Source of the DNA: Lepidodermella squamata
Taxonomy: Eukaryota; Gastrotricha
DNA length: 64,000 nt
NCBI GenBank assembly: GCA_047495785.1
Contig: JBLDXI010000042.1
Location: forward strand, 3,596,001-3,660,000
Reading direction: 5' to 3'
The notes below the pieces were generated by a model. It had not been told where the DNA came from. It did no database searches and saw only the letters and a list, made by a program, of their open reading frames with translations. Position numbers and translations under genes: made by a program. This document shows positions 1 through 10,971 of this stretch, piece by piece. Numbering within the stretch: position 1 is the stretch's first letter; each line of letters begins with the position of its first letter.

Positions 1-286
1 CCGTCCGGACATGATGACCGATTGATGAGATTGTTGAAAAACGGATGTTCAAATTAGCTACTAACAAAAATTGCGGTGCTTTTTTGTGCATTTTCTGGTT
101 TTATTTAGCACTGGACCTCTTGACAGTCAAAATGTCGTACGGCCCATACGACACTGCATCAGAATTATCATCAATATTTCCAGAAAAACTACGCTATTAT
201 CAGAATCACGGAGGAGAGAAATTATTTGAATCACCGGATAAAATAGAGAAATAAAATATATATATTTGATTGATTTTTCAGCTTTT
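1..286. other. Left-edge stretch, no gene recognised
   Basis: AT-rich sequence flanking the 3' end of the retrotransposon. A 69-codon open frame at 45-254 has no homology I recognise and no supporting splice sites, so I do not call it a gene. The retrotransposon ORF2 stop lies at 287-289, and only A-rich sequence (read on the minus strand) follows it. The element's 3' UTR is therefore either very short or ends within this stretch. Confidence 0.5.
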
Positions 287-3217
287 TTAGCGCAGAATGA
301 CGGATAGCGGGCCGTTTTTCGACGGCCACACAGCGTGCTGACCAGCCAGGTGCTTGATCACCTTCAAGTTCTTCGTTGCTCGTGCCAGGTAGCGCCGGCA
401 GCGAAGGACGACGTGTCGGCAGAAGAGCCTCACACCGGCAAGCTGATGTAGCTCGCTAATGCGAGTATCGCGAGGCAGATGAAGCGCCGTCCGAAGAGCG
501 GCGTTCTGGACAACTTGTAGATTCGCGACGCGGGACGGCTTGTTGAGACGGCCAACCCACGCCGGTGCGCCATATTCCATCACAGATCGGATCAGCTGCT
601 TGTAGACTAGCAGTGCCGACCTGACGCTGAAGCCAAGACGTTTGCCAGCAACGAGGCGCAGGCCATTAAGGCGGCGCTTGCACTTGTCGGCAACCGTGCG
701 GAAGTGCTCGCGGAACGAGAGCCGCGAGTCGAAAGTCACGCCTAGGTACTTCGTGCTGTCGACGACTTCGAGTTTGACGCCATCGACAAACAGCTCGACA
801 TCTTTCGGCGAGTGCTTCTTGTTGTTACGTCGAAACAACATCGCCACACACTTCGTCGGGTTCAGAGGCAGCCGCCACATCCGGCTCCAGCGAGAGACCC
901 GGTCGAGAGCGGCTTGCACCACCTTGGCCGCGGTTTTAACATCGCGGGCCGAGGCAGCCGTCATCGCATCGTCGGCAAACGACGCGTTCGTCGGGTTGTC
1001 AGTGTCGGCCAACAGGTTGGCCGTGAAAATGATGAATAAGACCGGTGAAAGCGAGCTGCCTTGCGGCACGCCAGCCTTAATTGCGAACAGTCGGCTGATT
1101 GCCTCGCCGACCCGTACGCAGAACTGCCGATCGCGGAGAAACGACGACAGCCAACGGACGAGGCCGACCGGAACCTTCTTTGGCGCCAGCTCGACTAGCT
1201 TCAGACGCAGCCCATCGTGCCACACGGCGTTGAATGCGCCCTTGAAATCGATGAAGGCCGCCACCGTTGCTCTTCGCCGTGTAAAACCGCGAGCGACCAA
1301 CTCCGACAGCCGAAACAGTGCGTCGTCGGTCGAGCGCAGCAAACGGAATCCGCTCTGGTGTTCGGGTAGAATTCCGGCTCGTTCTGCCATCTCGAGTAGC
1401 CGCCGTGCGAGAATCAACTCCAGCAGCTTTGCGATTGTAGGCAAGAGCGAGACCGGTCGATAACCGTCCGGTGTAGACAAATCCTTGCCCGCCCGAGGCA
1501 GCGGCACGATTACGGCGATTTTCCACCGCCGCGGGACGTAGCCAGTTGCCAAGGACAGGTTGAACAAGCAGCGCAGATGCCGGTGAAGCGTCGCGCCGCC
1601 CCGCTTGATTAGCAGATTGCTGATGTCGTCCAGACCCGGTGCTTTGAGTCGCAGCCCTCGAACGGCCCGTCGAAATTCGGACCGGCTGATGAGAAGCGAC
1701 CTATCGGCGTTGCGTCTCGCGTCGCCCACCGGGAGAGGGTTTAAAACATCACTACATTTTTCTGGAAAAGCGACACTGACCTGGTTATGAAGCGCGGCCC
1801 CCTCGGCACACTGGGGTGGCCGCGCATCGCCTTCGAATGAGCTGCACAGGTGCTGCCCAATTACGTCGGCTCGCTGTTCGTCGGTCGTCGCCATAGAACC
1901 ATCGGGCGCCTTGATCGGCTTGAACCGGGCCCTCGGGGTGTAGCCCTCGCCCGAGCTGACCTGCTGGTACTGCCGCCAGAAAGACCGCATGTTGATGTGG
2001 CGGTGCCGCTCGATCGCCTTGATCTTGGCCGCCAGAGCTTTCGCCTTGGCATCCTTGACCAGCCGCTTGACTTCGCGGCATTTCGACTGCCACAACCGCT
2101 TGTAATAAAACGATTTGGTCGACCGCCACAGCCGCTGATAACGGTGTCGACTTCGTATCGCCGCCTTGATTTTCGGTGTCAGGCGCCACCCTCGGATCTT
2201 CTTCGCCGGTACGAGCGGGATCGCCGCGTCCGCCGCGTCGGTCATCGCCTTGACCACTGTCGCGTCGTAGTCGTCGAGTTGCTGCTCGGTCGCCGTCATC
2301 GGGTCCGGCGGTACGACCTCCTCGAGCCGCCGGTCGATTTCAGCCACAAACTTCGGCCAGTCCGCTTCAGCGTAGTTGCGCCGCATTTGCTGCGTCGCGT
2401 TGTCGCCGTTGCCACCAGCCGGGCCCAACTGGAACCGGGTGCAGATCGCCGCGTGGTTGCTGCCAAACGTCTCCGACACCTCCACCTGCTCGCACCGCGC
2501 CGCCACGTCCGGCGACACCAGCCACAGGTCGTTCGTCGAGCCGTTGCCCAAGTGCGACCAGAACGTCGGGTCGTTCGCCTTGTTCAGACACACACCATCG
2601 CCATCCACCACAATCTCGTCGATCAGCCTTCCGGGCCGGTCGTAGCCATCGTAGCCGAGCCAGCCGATCGTAGCGTTGAAGTCGCCGTAGACCATGCAGC
2701 GGCCGCGCTTCAGAACGGTCCTAAGAGCCTCCGCGTCCAGCTCGACATCGGGCGCACGGTAGAACGCCGCCACGGTCAGCTCCTCGTTGCTACCGGGCAG
2801 TCGAAACGTGACCGCGAGCCACTCCGTCGCTGACTTCGGGTCGTCCTCAGCGTAAACATATTCGGTAATAGATATTAATTCTAGGTCTGAGCGAAGGAGA
2901 ACGGCTACACCGCCACCCATTTTGTCCTTTTTTCTCGCGGAAGGGTAGGCAGTGTAGCCGAGCAAATCGTAATTATCAAAATCACTATTTAGCAACCAAG
3001 TTTCAGATAAACATATCACATGTGGCCTAATCTCGTCTACTAAATGAGCATAATCTGCTGGGTGACGTGCGTTGAACCGGTTGCAGTTCCATCCTACGAC
3101 AGACAACCATCTCTCCATACCGGCTTGCCCGTCGGTCCACTTGGCCATACTCAGCGGCGACCCGTTCGACCGTTGTTGCCTGAACTGGGCGGTTGACGCG
3201 GTGCCTTGGCGAACCAT
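287..3217 (-). CDS. Non-LTR retrotransposon ORF2: endonuclease and reverse transcriptase
   Basis: A 976-residue polyprotein that nicks target DNA and reverse-transcribes the element RNA. The N-terminal third is an APE-type endonuclease: WNCNRFN near residue 43, the LSETWL block, GDFNATIGW and a distal SNHAAI block. The middle is a reverse transcriptase with a GYRPVSLLP block, AFIDFKGAFN, VPQGSSLSPVLF and the catalytic FADDAM box. A thumb/C-terminal region follows and no RNase H is seen. This layout fits the Jockey/CR1 group. Oddities: the usual SDH of the endonuclease reads SNH, and the YADD box reads FADD. The ATG at 3217 lies inside the end of ORF1 in another frame, so ORF2 is probably translated by reinitiation or frameshifting. 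The frame is fully open, so the copy may be young. Confidence 0.93.
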   Translation of the reverse strand: MVRQGTASTAQFRQQRSNGSPLSMAKWTDGQAGMERWLSVVGWNCNRFNARHPADYAHLVDEIRPHVICLSETWLLNSDFDNYDLLGYTAYPSARKKDKMGGGVAVLLRSDLELISITEYVYAEDDPKSATEWLAVTFRLPGSNEELTVAAFYRAPDVELDAEALRTVLKRGRCMVYGDFNATIGWLGYDGYDRPGRLIDEIVVDGDGVCLNKANDPTFWSHLGNGSTNDLWLVSPDVAARCEQVEVSETFGSNHAAICTRFQLGPAGGNGDNATQQMRRNYAEADWPKFVAEIDRRLEEVVPPDPMTATEQQLDDYDATVVKAMTDAADAAIPLVPAKKIRGWRLTPKIKAAIRSRHRYQRLWRSTKSFYYKRLWQSKCREVKRLVKDAKAKALAAKIKAIERHRHINMRSFWRQYQQVSSGEGYTPRARFKPIKAPDGSMATTDEQRADVIGQHLCSSFEGDARPPQCAEGAALHNQVSVAFPEKCSDVLNPLPVGDARRNADRSLLISRSEFRRAVRGLRLKAPGLDDISNLLIKRGGATLHRHLRCLFNLSLATGYVPRRWKIAVIVPLPRAGKDLSTPDGYRPVSLLPTIAKLLELILARRLLEMAERAGILPEHQSGFRLLRSTDDALFRLSELVARGFTRRRATVAAFIDFKGAFNAVWHDGLRLKLVELAPKKVPVGLVRWLSSFLRDRQFCVRVGEAISRLFAIKAGVPQGSSLSPVLFIIFTANLLADTDNPTNASFADDAMTAASARDVKTAAKVVQAALDRVSRWSRMWRLPLNPTKCVAMLFRRNNKKHSPKDVELFVDGVKLEVVDSTKYLGVTFDSRLSFREHFRTVADKCKRRLNGLRLVAGKRLGFSVRSALLVYKQLIRSVMEYGAPAWVGRLNKPSRVANLQVVQNAALRTALHLPRDTRISELHQLAGVRLFCRHVVLRCRRYLARATKNLKVIKHLAGQHAVWPSKNGPLSVILR

Positions 3218-4668
3218 GATCGTACCGTGTCGGGCTTGACCAGCGCGGCGAGACTATCCGCGATGACAGCAACAACAGCATCAGCAGGTGACTTGCCTTT
3301 GCCGACATTGTTCGCCGCTGTGAAAGCCGCCACCATCGCCGTCGCCATCGTCTTCAGGATGTCCAGAATGTCCTCCTTGCGGATGACACCGTCGTCGCTA
3401 CCAGTACTCTCTGCCGTCTTCTTCGCCTGCTCGGCCGGCGGGGTCGACTTCTGCTCGGGCTTCTGCTCGGGCTTGCGATCGGCCTTGCCGGCGACGACTT
3501 GACTCCACTTCCTCTTCTCTTCGCAGCCGCCGTAGCTCGCCGAGTGGTCTTTGCCGCAGTTGGCGCAGACCAGGTGCAGAGGCTCCGGGACCACGATCTC
3601 GTCGGTCATCTGCTCAAGGTGGCGTTGCCGCTCCGCCTCGCGCTTCTTCTTCTCAGCTTCGATCGGGCAGGCGCCTAGGACTCGCCGGTCGTGAGGACCA
3701 CTGCAGTTGGCGCACTTCGGCTGCTTCTCAGGACACGCGAGCTCGACGTGGCCGAAACCCTGACACCGGTAGCACTGCCTGGGCTGCAGCTTCTCGACGT
3801 ACGGAACGACCTTCAGAAGCATCGAGCACCAGACAAGGCCAGTATCGAACGCTTTCTTCCGGGCATCTTCACTATTAAATTCAATGACAACTGGGCCATT
3901 GCGGCCGATTTTAGATGGAATTCTAATTAATTTAGAAATACCGTCACCTTTAAGGTCGGTTTCGACTTCGTCTAGCTCGGCCCAGTCGGGAAGGCCGTAC
4001 GTCTTCGCTTTCCAGAGCAAAGGTCGAACCGGTTGTCGCTCGGGTCGTTGGACGGGCCGCTTGGCGTAGTCGCCTGGCTGATGAGACCACGCCTTGCCAC
4101 CAAATGCGTCCGCCGGCCATTTGCCACAGTCGAGGACCTTCGCTTGTCCAGCTGCCGACGTCATCTTCAGGAATAGGCCGCCGTTCTGCATGACTTGCGG
4201 TCTGCCGTAGAGAGCGAACTCGGTGCCGCAGACGCGCCGAAGCTCCTCGAGGATCGCACGATCGCCAGTGATGCCAGACACCCCGTCAATGATGACAGGG
4301 AATTCGGCCATTCGCTTGTTTTTCGGTGCCGGTTTCGGGTTCGGTTTCGGGTTTTGTTTCGGGTTTTGTTTCGGGTTTTGTTTCGGTGCGGCAACCTTTT
4401 GAGCCGCCGCTTCTTCTAGCTTTTTCTTTTTTCTTTCATCTTTCTTGGCCTGCTTCGACTGAGCCGTCCTGAACTCGGTCGGTTCGCCTTCTTCGCCATC
4501 GCCGTTCCTGCTTTTCTTCGCAAGAAAATCGGTTGCGGTTATCGCGTTGTCGTCGTCATCGTTGCGCGCGTCATCATCGGCGCCACGCTTCACGCCACTC
4601 GTCGCCGTTGCGGGGAAACAACAGCAGCTGTTCTCGTCCGGGCAGTTACACGACCGGATAAGGCTCAT
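3151..4668 (-). CDS. Non-LTR retrotransposon ORF1: gag-like RNA-binding protein
   Basis: A 505-residue nucleic-acid-binding protein, the usual partner of ORF2 in forming the retrotransposition RNP. Residues around 90-120 hold a run of KQNP/KPNP repeats inside a Lys-rich basic region. An RRM-like or linker region follows. Three zinc knuckles then appear: CYRCQGFGHVELAC (CX2CX4HX4C), CANCSGPHDRRVLGAC and CANCGKDHSASYGGC. Three CCHC knuckles are typical of the Jockey/I-type ORF1. The C-terminus overlaps the ORF2 start by 67 nt. The ORF1 start lies about 270 nt from the histone H3 start, transcribed in the opposite direction, so the element sits directly at the H3 promoter. Confidence 0.9.
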   Translation of the reverse strand: MSLIRSCNCPDENSCCCFPATATSGVKRGADDDARNDDDDNAITATDFLAKKSRNGDGEEGEPTEFRTAQSKQAKKDERKKKKLEEAAAQKVAAPKQNPKQNPKQNPKPNPKPAPKNKRMAEFPVIIDGVSGITGDRAILEELRRVCGTEFALYGRPQVMQNGGLFLKMTSAAGQAKVLDCGKWPADAFGGKAWSHQPGDYAKRPVQRPERQPVRPLLWKAKTYGLPDWAELDEVETDLKGDGISKLIRIPSKIGRNGPVVIEFNSEDARKKAFDTGLVWCSMLLKVVPYVEKLQPRQCYRCQGFGHVELACPEKQPKCANCSGPHDRRVLGACPIEAEKKKREAERQRHLEQMTDEIVVPEPLHLVCANCGKDHSASYGGCEEKRKWSQVVAGKADRKPEQKPEQKSTPPAEQAKKTAESTGSDDGVIRKEDILDILKTMATAMVAAFTAANNVGKGKSPADAVVAVIADSLAALVKPDTVRSWFAKAPRQPPSSGNNGRTGRR

Positions 4669-4791
4669 CCAACTTCGAACTTGTATCGAGCTTTGAAATT
4701 AGCTTTTACGAACTTTACGAACTTTCACGTAAACTTTCAATTGCGGTGCGAAATGCACCCTTTTTGATAGCAATAATGGAGCGCGCGCCTC

Positions 4792-4835
4792 ATTGGTCAC
4801 CATTTATAAATGTGCGCCCTTTTGATTGGTGGGCG
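4792..4835. promoter_or_regulatory. Histone H3 promoter (TATA flanked by CCAAT boxes)
   Basis: A TTTATAAA box (4803-4810) sits inside the palindrome CATTTATAAATG (4801-4812). Inverted CCAAT boxes (ATTGG) lie on both sides at 4792-4796 and 4825-4829. TATA plus CCAAT is the standard arrangement for replication-dependent histone genes. The near-symmetry means the same element could also drive the divergent retrotransposon. That is inference; no start site is mapped. Confidence 0.6.
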
Positions 4836-4852
4836 CTCCCGCGCTTTTGTGA

Positions 4853-5350
<498 letters not shown>

Positions 5351-5381
5351 GCGACTGGCTCTCCGAATACCAACACCGACC

Positions 5382-5397
5382 GGCCCTTTTCAGGGCC
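5382..5397 (+). terminator. Histone mRNA 3' stem-loop
   Basis: GGCCCTTTTCAGGGCC is a perfect 6-bp stem with a 4-nt loop, 32 nt after the H3 stop. It is bound by SLBP for non-polyadenylated 3' end formation. The purine/T-rich stretch just downstream (to about 5425) is the likely histone downstream element for U7 snRNP. Confidence 0.93.
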
Positions 5398-5618
5398 ACA
5401 AGTTGTTGCAACAGTGTTATTGCTTCTTGTTAAAAGTTCCTCGCTAGCAATAAATCTAAAAATGATTATTATTTATCGACATTTCAAGTTTAGATTTTGT
5501 TGCAGACTTGCAGATGCCGTTGAAACGCTCAAAATTACCTTCGTTAAACATGATATTTCCAGATTAACTCTCGGGCAGAGGAATGTTGTACAGCGTGTCC
5601 CGTAAGTAACGCAAAGAA

Positions 5619-6986
5619 ATATCGTTAGCGACGCGCCAAAACAACCGCTTTACTATTTTTAGATCATTATATGAAATTACGATCGGCCCCATCGGCGGCG
5701 GAACGTAAATGGCATATTACGATTTTTGGTGAACGTAATGGTTTTTAACGACGTAGCCGTGGTTCACTTGTACGATCTGAACGTATAATTACTGAACGTA
5801 CAAATTATTACGACCGGCGCGTAAAGTTTAATAACGATTTTGGCGTAAAAGCAAACAGCGATTCGAATGTAAGATTTGGTACAATTCGATAGTAACAATA
5901 GAATAAGTTGGTCAGAACCGAAAAAACATCGAGTGTGGCGGTGCCTTGGAGCGAAGGCCGCTTGTTCTGGTTCAGCAAGCTGAGGCCAGATAAGTTTTTC
6001 GTTCGAGAAGGCTACGAACCCCATTGCCCGTGGAAGGTGTATGTCGCTAGAACGTCTGCTAAACCGAAAGGTCCTCCAACAAAAGCATACCCAAAGCCAC
6101 GAGGAGTCACAGCCGCCCTTAAGAATGACCTACTGGAAATGCTGGACATGGGCATTATCCCACAAACTTACGAGGATCATATTAGATCATTACCTTTTGT
6201 TGACGGAGATGAGGCCACTACTGCTGGGAAGAAACGTAAAACTGTCTTGCCTTCGGGAAAGCCGAGAAAGCGCGCAAGAAAGGCATTTGATAGCGAAGAC
6301 TCCGATGATGACTGAAATCTGTCTAGTTTTCATTTTGAATTTTTCATAACAAATAAAAAATGGGCGAGATCTTACGTGCTCTTGTTAACATTGAAATTAT
6401 TTAAAAAGAAGCAGCAGATAAAAACACGGTCGATTAAGAATCAGGTATTACGATTTCCCTTTGACGGAGATTGACGGAGAACAACGAATGGCATTGCGGT
6501 TTAATTGGACGTGAAGTTTGAGCGTGTTTTTTTAATGTTTCAAACGTAATTCTATTTTACGATTTGAAGGTATCAGGTATCTACGTCTAGAAGGTACAGA
6601 TCTGTTACGCTCAAATCGTATCAGTTGAGTACCGCCCGATGGTACCTAACCAACACGTTCCTATCGTATTAGATATTTACCGCGCGATGGTGATTTCATT
6701 TTACGGGTGCAACGTACTTTCAAAGTACGATGTGAACGTACCTAATGTTACAGCTTAGTTGTGGTTTTAGCTTACGATACTAACGTAGTTGATATTTACA
6801 TTTCTAACGTATTTGCATCGTACTTCCGATTACGCTTTTGTAGTAAAAAAGGGTACGTTACGAACGTAAAAACGGTTTACATTGAACCCCCAGAAAAGCC
6901 TAACGTACTTCATCATTACATCAGGCTCCTAAAATACGATCGAATGAGTCATCTAAGTGGTTGTTTTGGCGCGTCGCTAACGATAT
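5619..6986. mobile_element. DNA transposon with 28-bp terminal inverted repeats
   Basis: The first 28 nt (5619-5646, starting ATATCGTTAGCGACG) are exactly the reverse complement of 6959-6986. The 1,368-bp interior is studded with ACGTA/TTACG words outside the single long frame at 5908-6315, as in subterminal transposase-binding repeats. No target duplication is obvious next to the arms, so the true ends may extend a little further. The size and single partial ORF suggest a non-autonomous or decayed copy. Confidence 0.75.
5908..6315 (+). CDS. Transposon-internal ORF, C-terminal part of an unknown element protein
   Basis: An open frame of about 135 codons inside the inverted-repeat element. 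It has no ATG at its head, so it looks like the last exon or a truncated remainder. Visible features are an aromatic stretch PWSEGRLFWFSKLRP, a segment KAYPKPRGVTAALKNDLLEM followed by GIIPQTYEDHIRSLP, then a basic run (GKKRKT...RKRARK) and an acidic tail DSEDSDDD. The 'YPxP...K-DLL-L--IP--Y---Y-SLP' pattern resembles C-termini of uncharacterised mobile-element proteins in invertebrates. This is recollection and could not be checked. The host function is unknown. Confidence 0.4.
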   Translation: MVRTEKTSSVAVPWSEGRLFWFSKLRPDKFFVREGYEPHCPWKVYVARTSAKPKGPPTKAYPKPRGVTAALKNDLLEMLDMGIIPQTYEDHIRSLPFVDGDEATTAGKKRKTVLPSGKPRKRARKAFDSEDSDDD

Positions 6987-7466
6987 GCGGAAAAGGGTTC
7001 AGAAACTAAAATGAGAGGAGAAGTCACATTTCATGACCAGGAAAATTACGAAAATCAATCATGTCACTTGTTAATGGGATTGAGAAAGTCTGCAGAAATT
7101 TGGTCCAACCGGGTAAAATACCGAAAATTACCGAACCAGTTACCATCAGGGTTTTCTCCGGTAAATTCTTTATTTCTTCGGTTAAATCGCGGATAAAAGA
7201 TGGAATTTTCTCTCGGTAGGTTTAATTTAAAAAATTAGTTGAATTCCCTAAAAAAGTTGCCGAATTAATTAATAGTTGACTGGGACAATTAATTAATACT
7301 TCTGGAACACGCTGCGTATAACAAAGGAATATTGATCAATAGAAAAGCAAGACGTGACCACGGTCATACTTCAGGTTATTTTATTGGAGAATCGTGGATC
7401 TAATCATAAATTTATTTAAGAACAAGCAAGCAGCCATTGTCATGAAATTGTCATCATTTTAAGAGT
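6987..7466. other. Intergenic spacer
   Basis: AT-rich sequence between the inverted-repeat transposon and the 3' end of the first GST gene. A 61-codon frame (7011-7196) shows no recognisable similarity. I see nothing else here. Confidence 0.5.
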
Positions 7467-8584
7467 TTATTTGAACCAAACGAAATGGGAGCCGTCAACA
7501 GGCTTCTCCGGCTTCGACCAGTCCGGACCGTTGTAGGCCGGGATAAGTTGCGATGGGTTGACATCTTTATGAGACATGTAATAAGCTCTTTTTATTACGT
7601 CCTGCCTAACCGTCTCAGCAACACCGGGTAGTTGATACATCACCTTAGTCCAGTTGAAAATATTCGGATAATCCAAATCGCTTCGCAGCGACTTCAGGTT
7701 ACACTTGAAATGACATTCGTAAACAGTCGGGAAGCGAAGAATAGTGACCAAGAGACGAATATCAGACTCGGTGATGACATTGCCAGCTAAATACGGTTGC
7801 TTCGACAAAATTTGCTCAATTCGATCGAGCGCATCGAAAAGCGCCTTCGAATTCACGTCGTAGTCATTTTGAGATTTGCAGAAAAAGCCGAACATTCCAG
7901 TCTTGTAGACACCCCGGTTGATGTCTGAGTACAGCCATTCGTTCAACTCGTCGATTTTACCACGCAAAGCTTCCGGGTACAAATCAATCGTCGGCTTGGG
8001 CAGGACATCGTTGAAACCGGTGTTAAAAATTCGGATGATTTCAGCCGATTCGTTATTGACTATTGTTTTTGTTTTCACGTCGAATAGGACCGGGACTGAA
8101 ATGCGACCGGCGTAGTTAGGGCAGGCAGCGAAATATATATCTTTAAGGAGTCTGGCGTTATTAATCGGATCAGGATTTTCAGTTGTGAATTGCCACGTGT
8201 TGAACTCGGGATGAAAAATTGGATCGACGGAAACTATGCGGATGTAATCGTCGAGTTTCTTCAATTTTCTGGTGATCAAAGTTCGGTGAGCCTAGAAAAA
8301 AGATTTTTCTTATAAATATATAACAAAAGCAATTTTTAATTTGTAACATATAAATTAATAAATAGTGTGCTAAAAATAAAAAAGTATATTTCCTATTTTT
8401 TATTTTTTTTGATAATAAAAAATATATTCGAAAACGTCTTCAAATTTATACTCACCCAAGGACAGGCATAGGAAAAGTATATGACATATCGGTCTTTTTC
8501 TGGCTTGTAGATAGGATGACTGCTTGAGATCGTTTCATGGAAAGCCGTCGGTCCATTTTGATCGGCCGGAGTTGAATTTGCCAT
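7467..8584 (-). CDS. Xi-class glutathione S-transferase (glutathionyl-hydroquinone reductase-like), copy 1
   Basis: Two exons (8584-8456 and 8291-7467) give 317 residues. Members of this family reduce glutathionyl-(hydro)quinones using an active-site Cys in a thioredoxin-fold N-terminal domain. The signature YACPWAHRT is assembled across the intron, with Cys41 as the expected nucleophile. Further family blocks are PNYAGRISVPVLFD, IVNNESAEIIR, DLYPEALRGKIDELNEW, RVYKTG-type helices, the TESDIRLLVTILRF block, YECHFKCNLKSL and VAETVRQDVIKRAYY. The length matches bacterial, fungal and plant members. There is no presequence, so it is probably cytosolic. The paralogue at 14794-16044 has its intron at the same codon boundary, so the two arose by duplication after intron gain. 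Confidence 0.9.
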
Positions 8585-9267
8585 TTAAATTTTTTTCAAA
8601 TATTAGGTTCAGACTACAAATAATTAAACTCTTCGATGAGGAGATGAGGAGATGAATTAAAAAGCGTGTCAAATTTTTCTCGCCAAAAATGCACGTCGAA
8701 CCTTGTCAGTAATCAGCTGCCTATATACTTCTAAAGTCGGGTAAATTTTGATATGTTTTGGACCCTTTCGCCATACACAAACGACGTGTGTTGTGCGCAA
8801 TTTTTTGCTGGCAAATATACACGCATTGAGTGCCGGCGTTATTCGATATATAGATCTATAACACGCAAGTACATTTATGTGTGTAAAGATGATTCATCAC
8901 AATTTTTTGCTTTTTGCGGTCGCGCGATGGAGAAAATCACTTGATTAGACATTACTATACTGTGTACTGGCAAAGAGTGAGCATAATCAGTCAAAAATGG
9001 GTGACTATTTTAACTGACTTTGAATTTAAAGATTTTCATGGAAAATCAATGCTTTAGGTTATGCAGGACCTCACATTATTTGCGTCTATAAAAGTCAATG
9101 TTTATTTCCCTCGAACTTGGCTTCAGTGAGAAAGGATCAACGATTTGTTGTAAAGAATGACGAAATTAAATTCATTCAATCAATATAAATAACAGAGCAT
9201 ACATTTACGAAGTACAATATTATTCAGGCGGCAAGAAAAAATCGTCATTTCTCGGTAATGTGGCGGC
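8585..9267. other. Intergenic spacer upstream of GST copy 1
   Basis: AT-rich sequence holding the presumed promoter of the minus-strand GST gene and the 3' flank of the minus-strand gene ending at 9268. I recognise no gene or repeat in it. Confidence 0.5.
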
Positions 9268-10681
9268 CTAAATCCGGCAGCTCGGGTAACACTTCTGGCC
9301 GCGCATGATGTCCATTTTACATTGACACTAGAGAAATGCAAAAAAATCAGAAAAAATGATAAATCGATTCTGCAGATTGAAAAGCTCAACTTCGTAACAG
9401 TTTGATCGATGGAGAATTTTTGGATTTTTTTAATTTTATTTCCCATTGAGGTTTAAGATCGAAATTTGACCTAATTCGACATTATACCATAATTTCTAGT
9501 AAAAATAATTCCTATAACTCAGAAAAATAGCTATGAAGGCAGAATAAAGTGCTAAAAATAAGCTCCCTTCAGCCCGAAATAAGAGCTCAAAAATTTGAAT
9601 AATTTCAATTTTTACCTCTCCATTCGCTGGACATTTTACGCCGCTAGGCCAAGCTTGAGGAACTTGCCATGTCGAAGTTTTGCTGACTTTGAATGTCGTG
9701 CAAAATATCGGATCACAGTAGCAAGAATACTTGGGTTCTTCCTGCTAAAAAATTAGAAAAATAGGTAATTAAAATATAAAATGGATACTTTTAAATCGTT
9801 TATTTCAACCTGGTTAACTTTCACTTCTGCGACTTTTCTGGAATTATCCGGTCCTTTCACTTGGTCCACTAAATTTTTGACCGCTTTTGCGATAGAATCA
9901 GCCTGATCATCGCCGGTATTGTCACCACCATCGTCGTCCTCCTCCTCCTCTTCTTCTTCTTCTTCTTCCTCGCCATTTTCTTCGTTATTTCCAGTTTCGG
10001 CATTTTCTTCCTCCTCTTTTTCCTCATTTTCCCGCAGAATTTTCTTGATTTTCGCAATTGTTTCCGGCCTCAACGCGGGTGCTGCACTTTCACTGCTTGA
10101 CCAAGGCTTGCGGGCTAATTTCTTCATGCTCCGATGAACAGTCGTTACAGTCTGCTGCTTCGTGTGTTCATGCAACCTCGGCCGAACTTCAGCAGCATCG
10201 TCTCGATCTCGCTTCTCCTTTTCATGCTGTGATTTCGATGGGTGATCGCGCCGATGTTCCGAACGGACCTCGTCGTGGCGGTGCTTGCCCCAATTCTTCG
10301 TAAAAACCTCCATTTCCCGCTCGATTTTATCGAAATATCGATGGTCGGGAAATTTCGAGTCTGGTTTGTGGTGATTTTTCGACTTTTTCCACGCCTTATT
10401 TTCGTGGCTGTGCCCGCTGTAATCAGGTCGGTCTTCAAAGGCCATAATCGCTTTCAAAAGGTCATCGTCATTATTGGCTCGATAGGCCATGCCCTCCCGC
10501 ATGCTGACATCTCGCCGTTGTCTTATCGGGATAAATTCTATACGTAAATTGCAGTGATGAATTTAATACAAAATCAATACCTATCGCCCTTTGGTGGGCA
10601 TTTACCTGGAATCCCAAGCGCCAACTCGCCGAACCATAATAAAATACCGCAAAATACAAGAATTGACAGAGACTTAGCCAT
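9268..10681 (-). CDS. Secreted protein with charged low-complexity core and C-terminal CxC...CxxxC tail (member 1)
   Basis: Four exons (10681-10606, 10537-9789, 9744-9616, 9327-9268) join in phase to 337 residues. A signal peptide (MAKSLSILVFCGILLW...) is encoded in exon 1. A His/Lys/Arg/Asp-rich core with HKR-type segments and an almost pure Glu/Asp run lies around residues 195-240. A Cys-rich tail follows: SCYCDPIFC, then CPANGECQCKMDIMRGQKC and a final CYPSCRI. The tail spacing CxC-x9-CxxxC near the stop matches the genes at 23408-25080 and 26102-27462. The start is fixed by the signal peptide and a clean donor. I recognise no described family. The alternating acidic and basic content suggests a matrix or mineral/metal-binding secreted protein, which is inference. 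It is divergent from the gene starting at 10972. Confidence 0.78.
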
Positions 10682-10971
10682 TTTTATCAAACAAATGGCA
10701 TGACGATTGATTTGAGAAAGAAAAAACTAATTTTTAAGACGAACTCGAGGCTGCCCAATTAATTTTTGATCCCGCCAATTTTTCATTTTATTTTAAAATT
10801 TTAAAATCTCGAAAAATTTGCAAAAATTCAAGAAAATAATGTTGCGCAATGGGACTAAATTTAATCTCACGGTTACGCTCAATAGCCAAGTAACAATCGC
10901 CTTAGGGGTTGATATAAGGATCCAATCTGAGCTAATTTTAATCATTCAGTAATTTTATACCTTTTCAAGAA

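Noticed and set aside
642-2833. Long plus-strand frames (up to 327 codons) opposite the retrotransposon
   Set aside because: They are antisense shadows of the GC-rich ORF2, with Arg/Ser-rich translations and no domain.
9919-10137. Poly-Ser frame on the plus strand
   Set aside because: Antisense of the Glu/Asp run in the minus-strand secreted gene.
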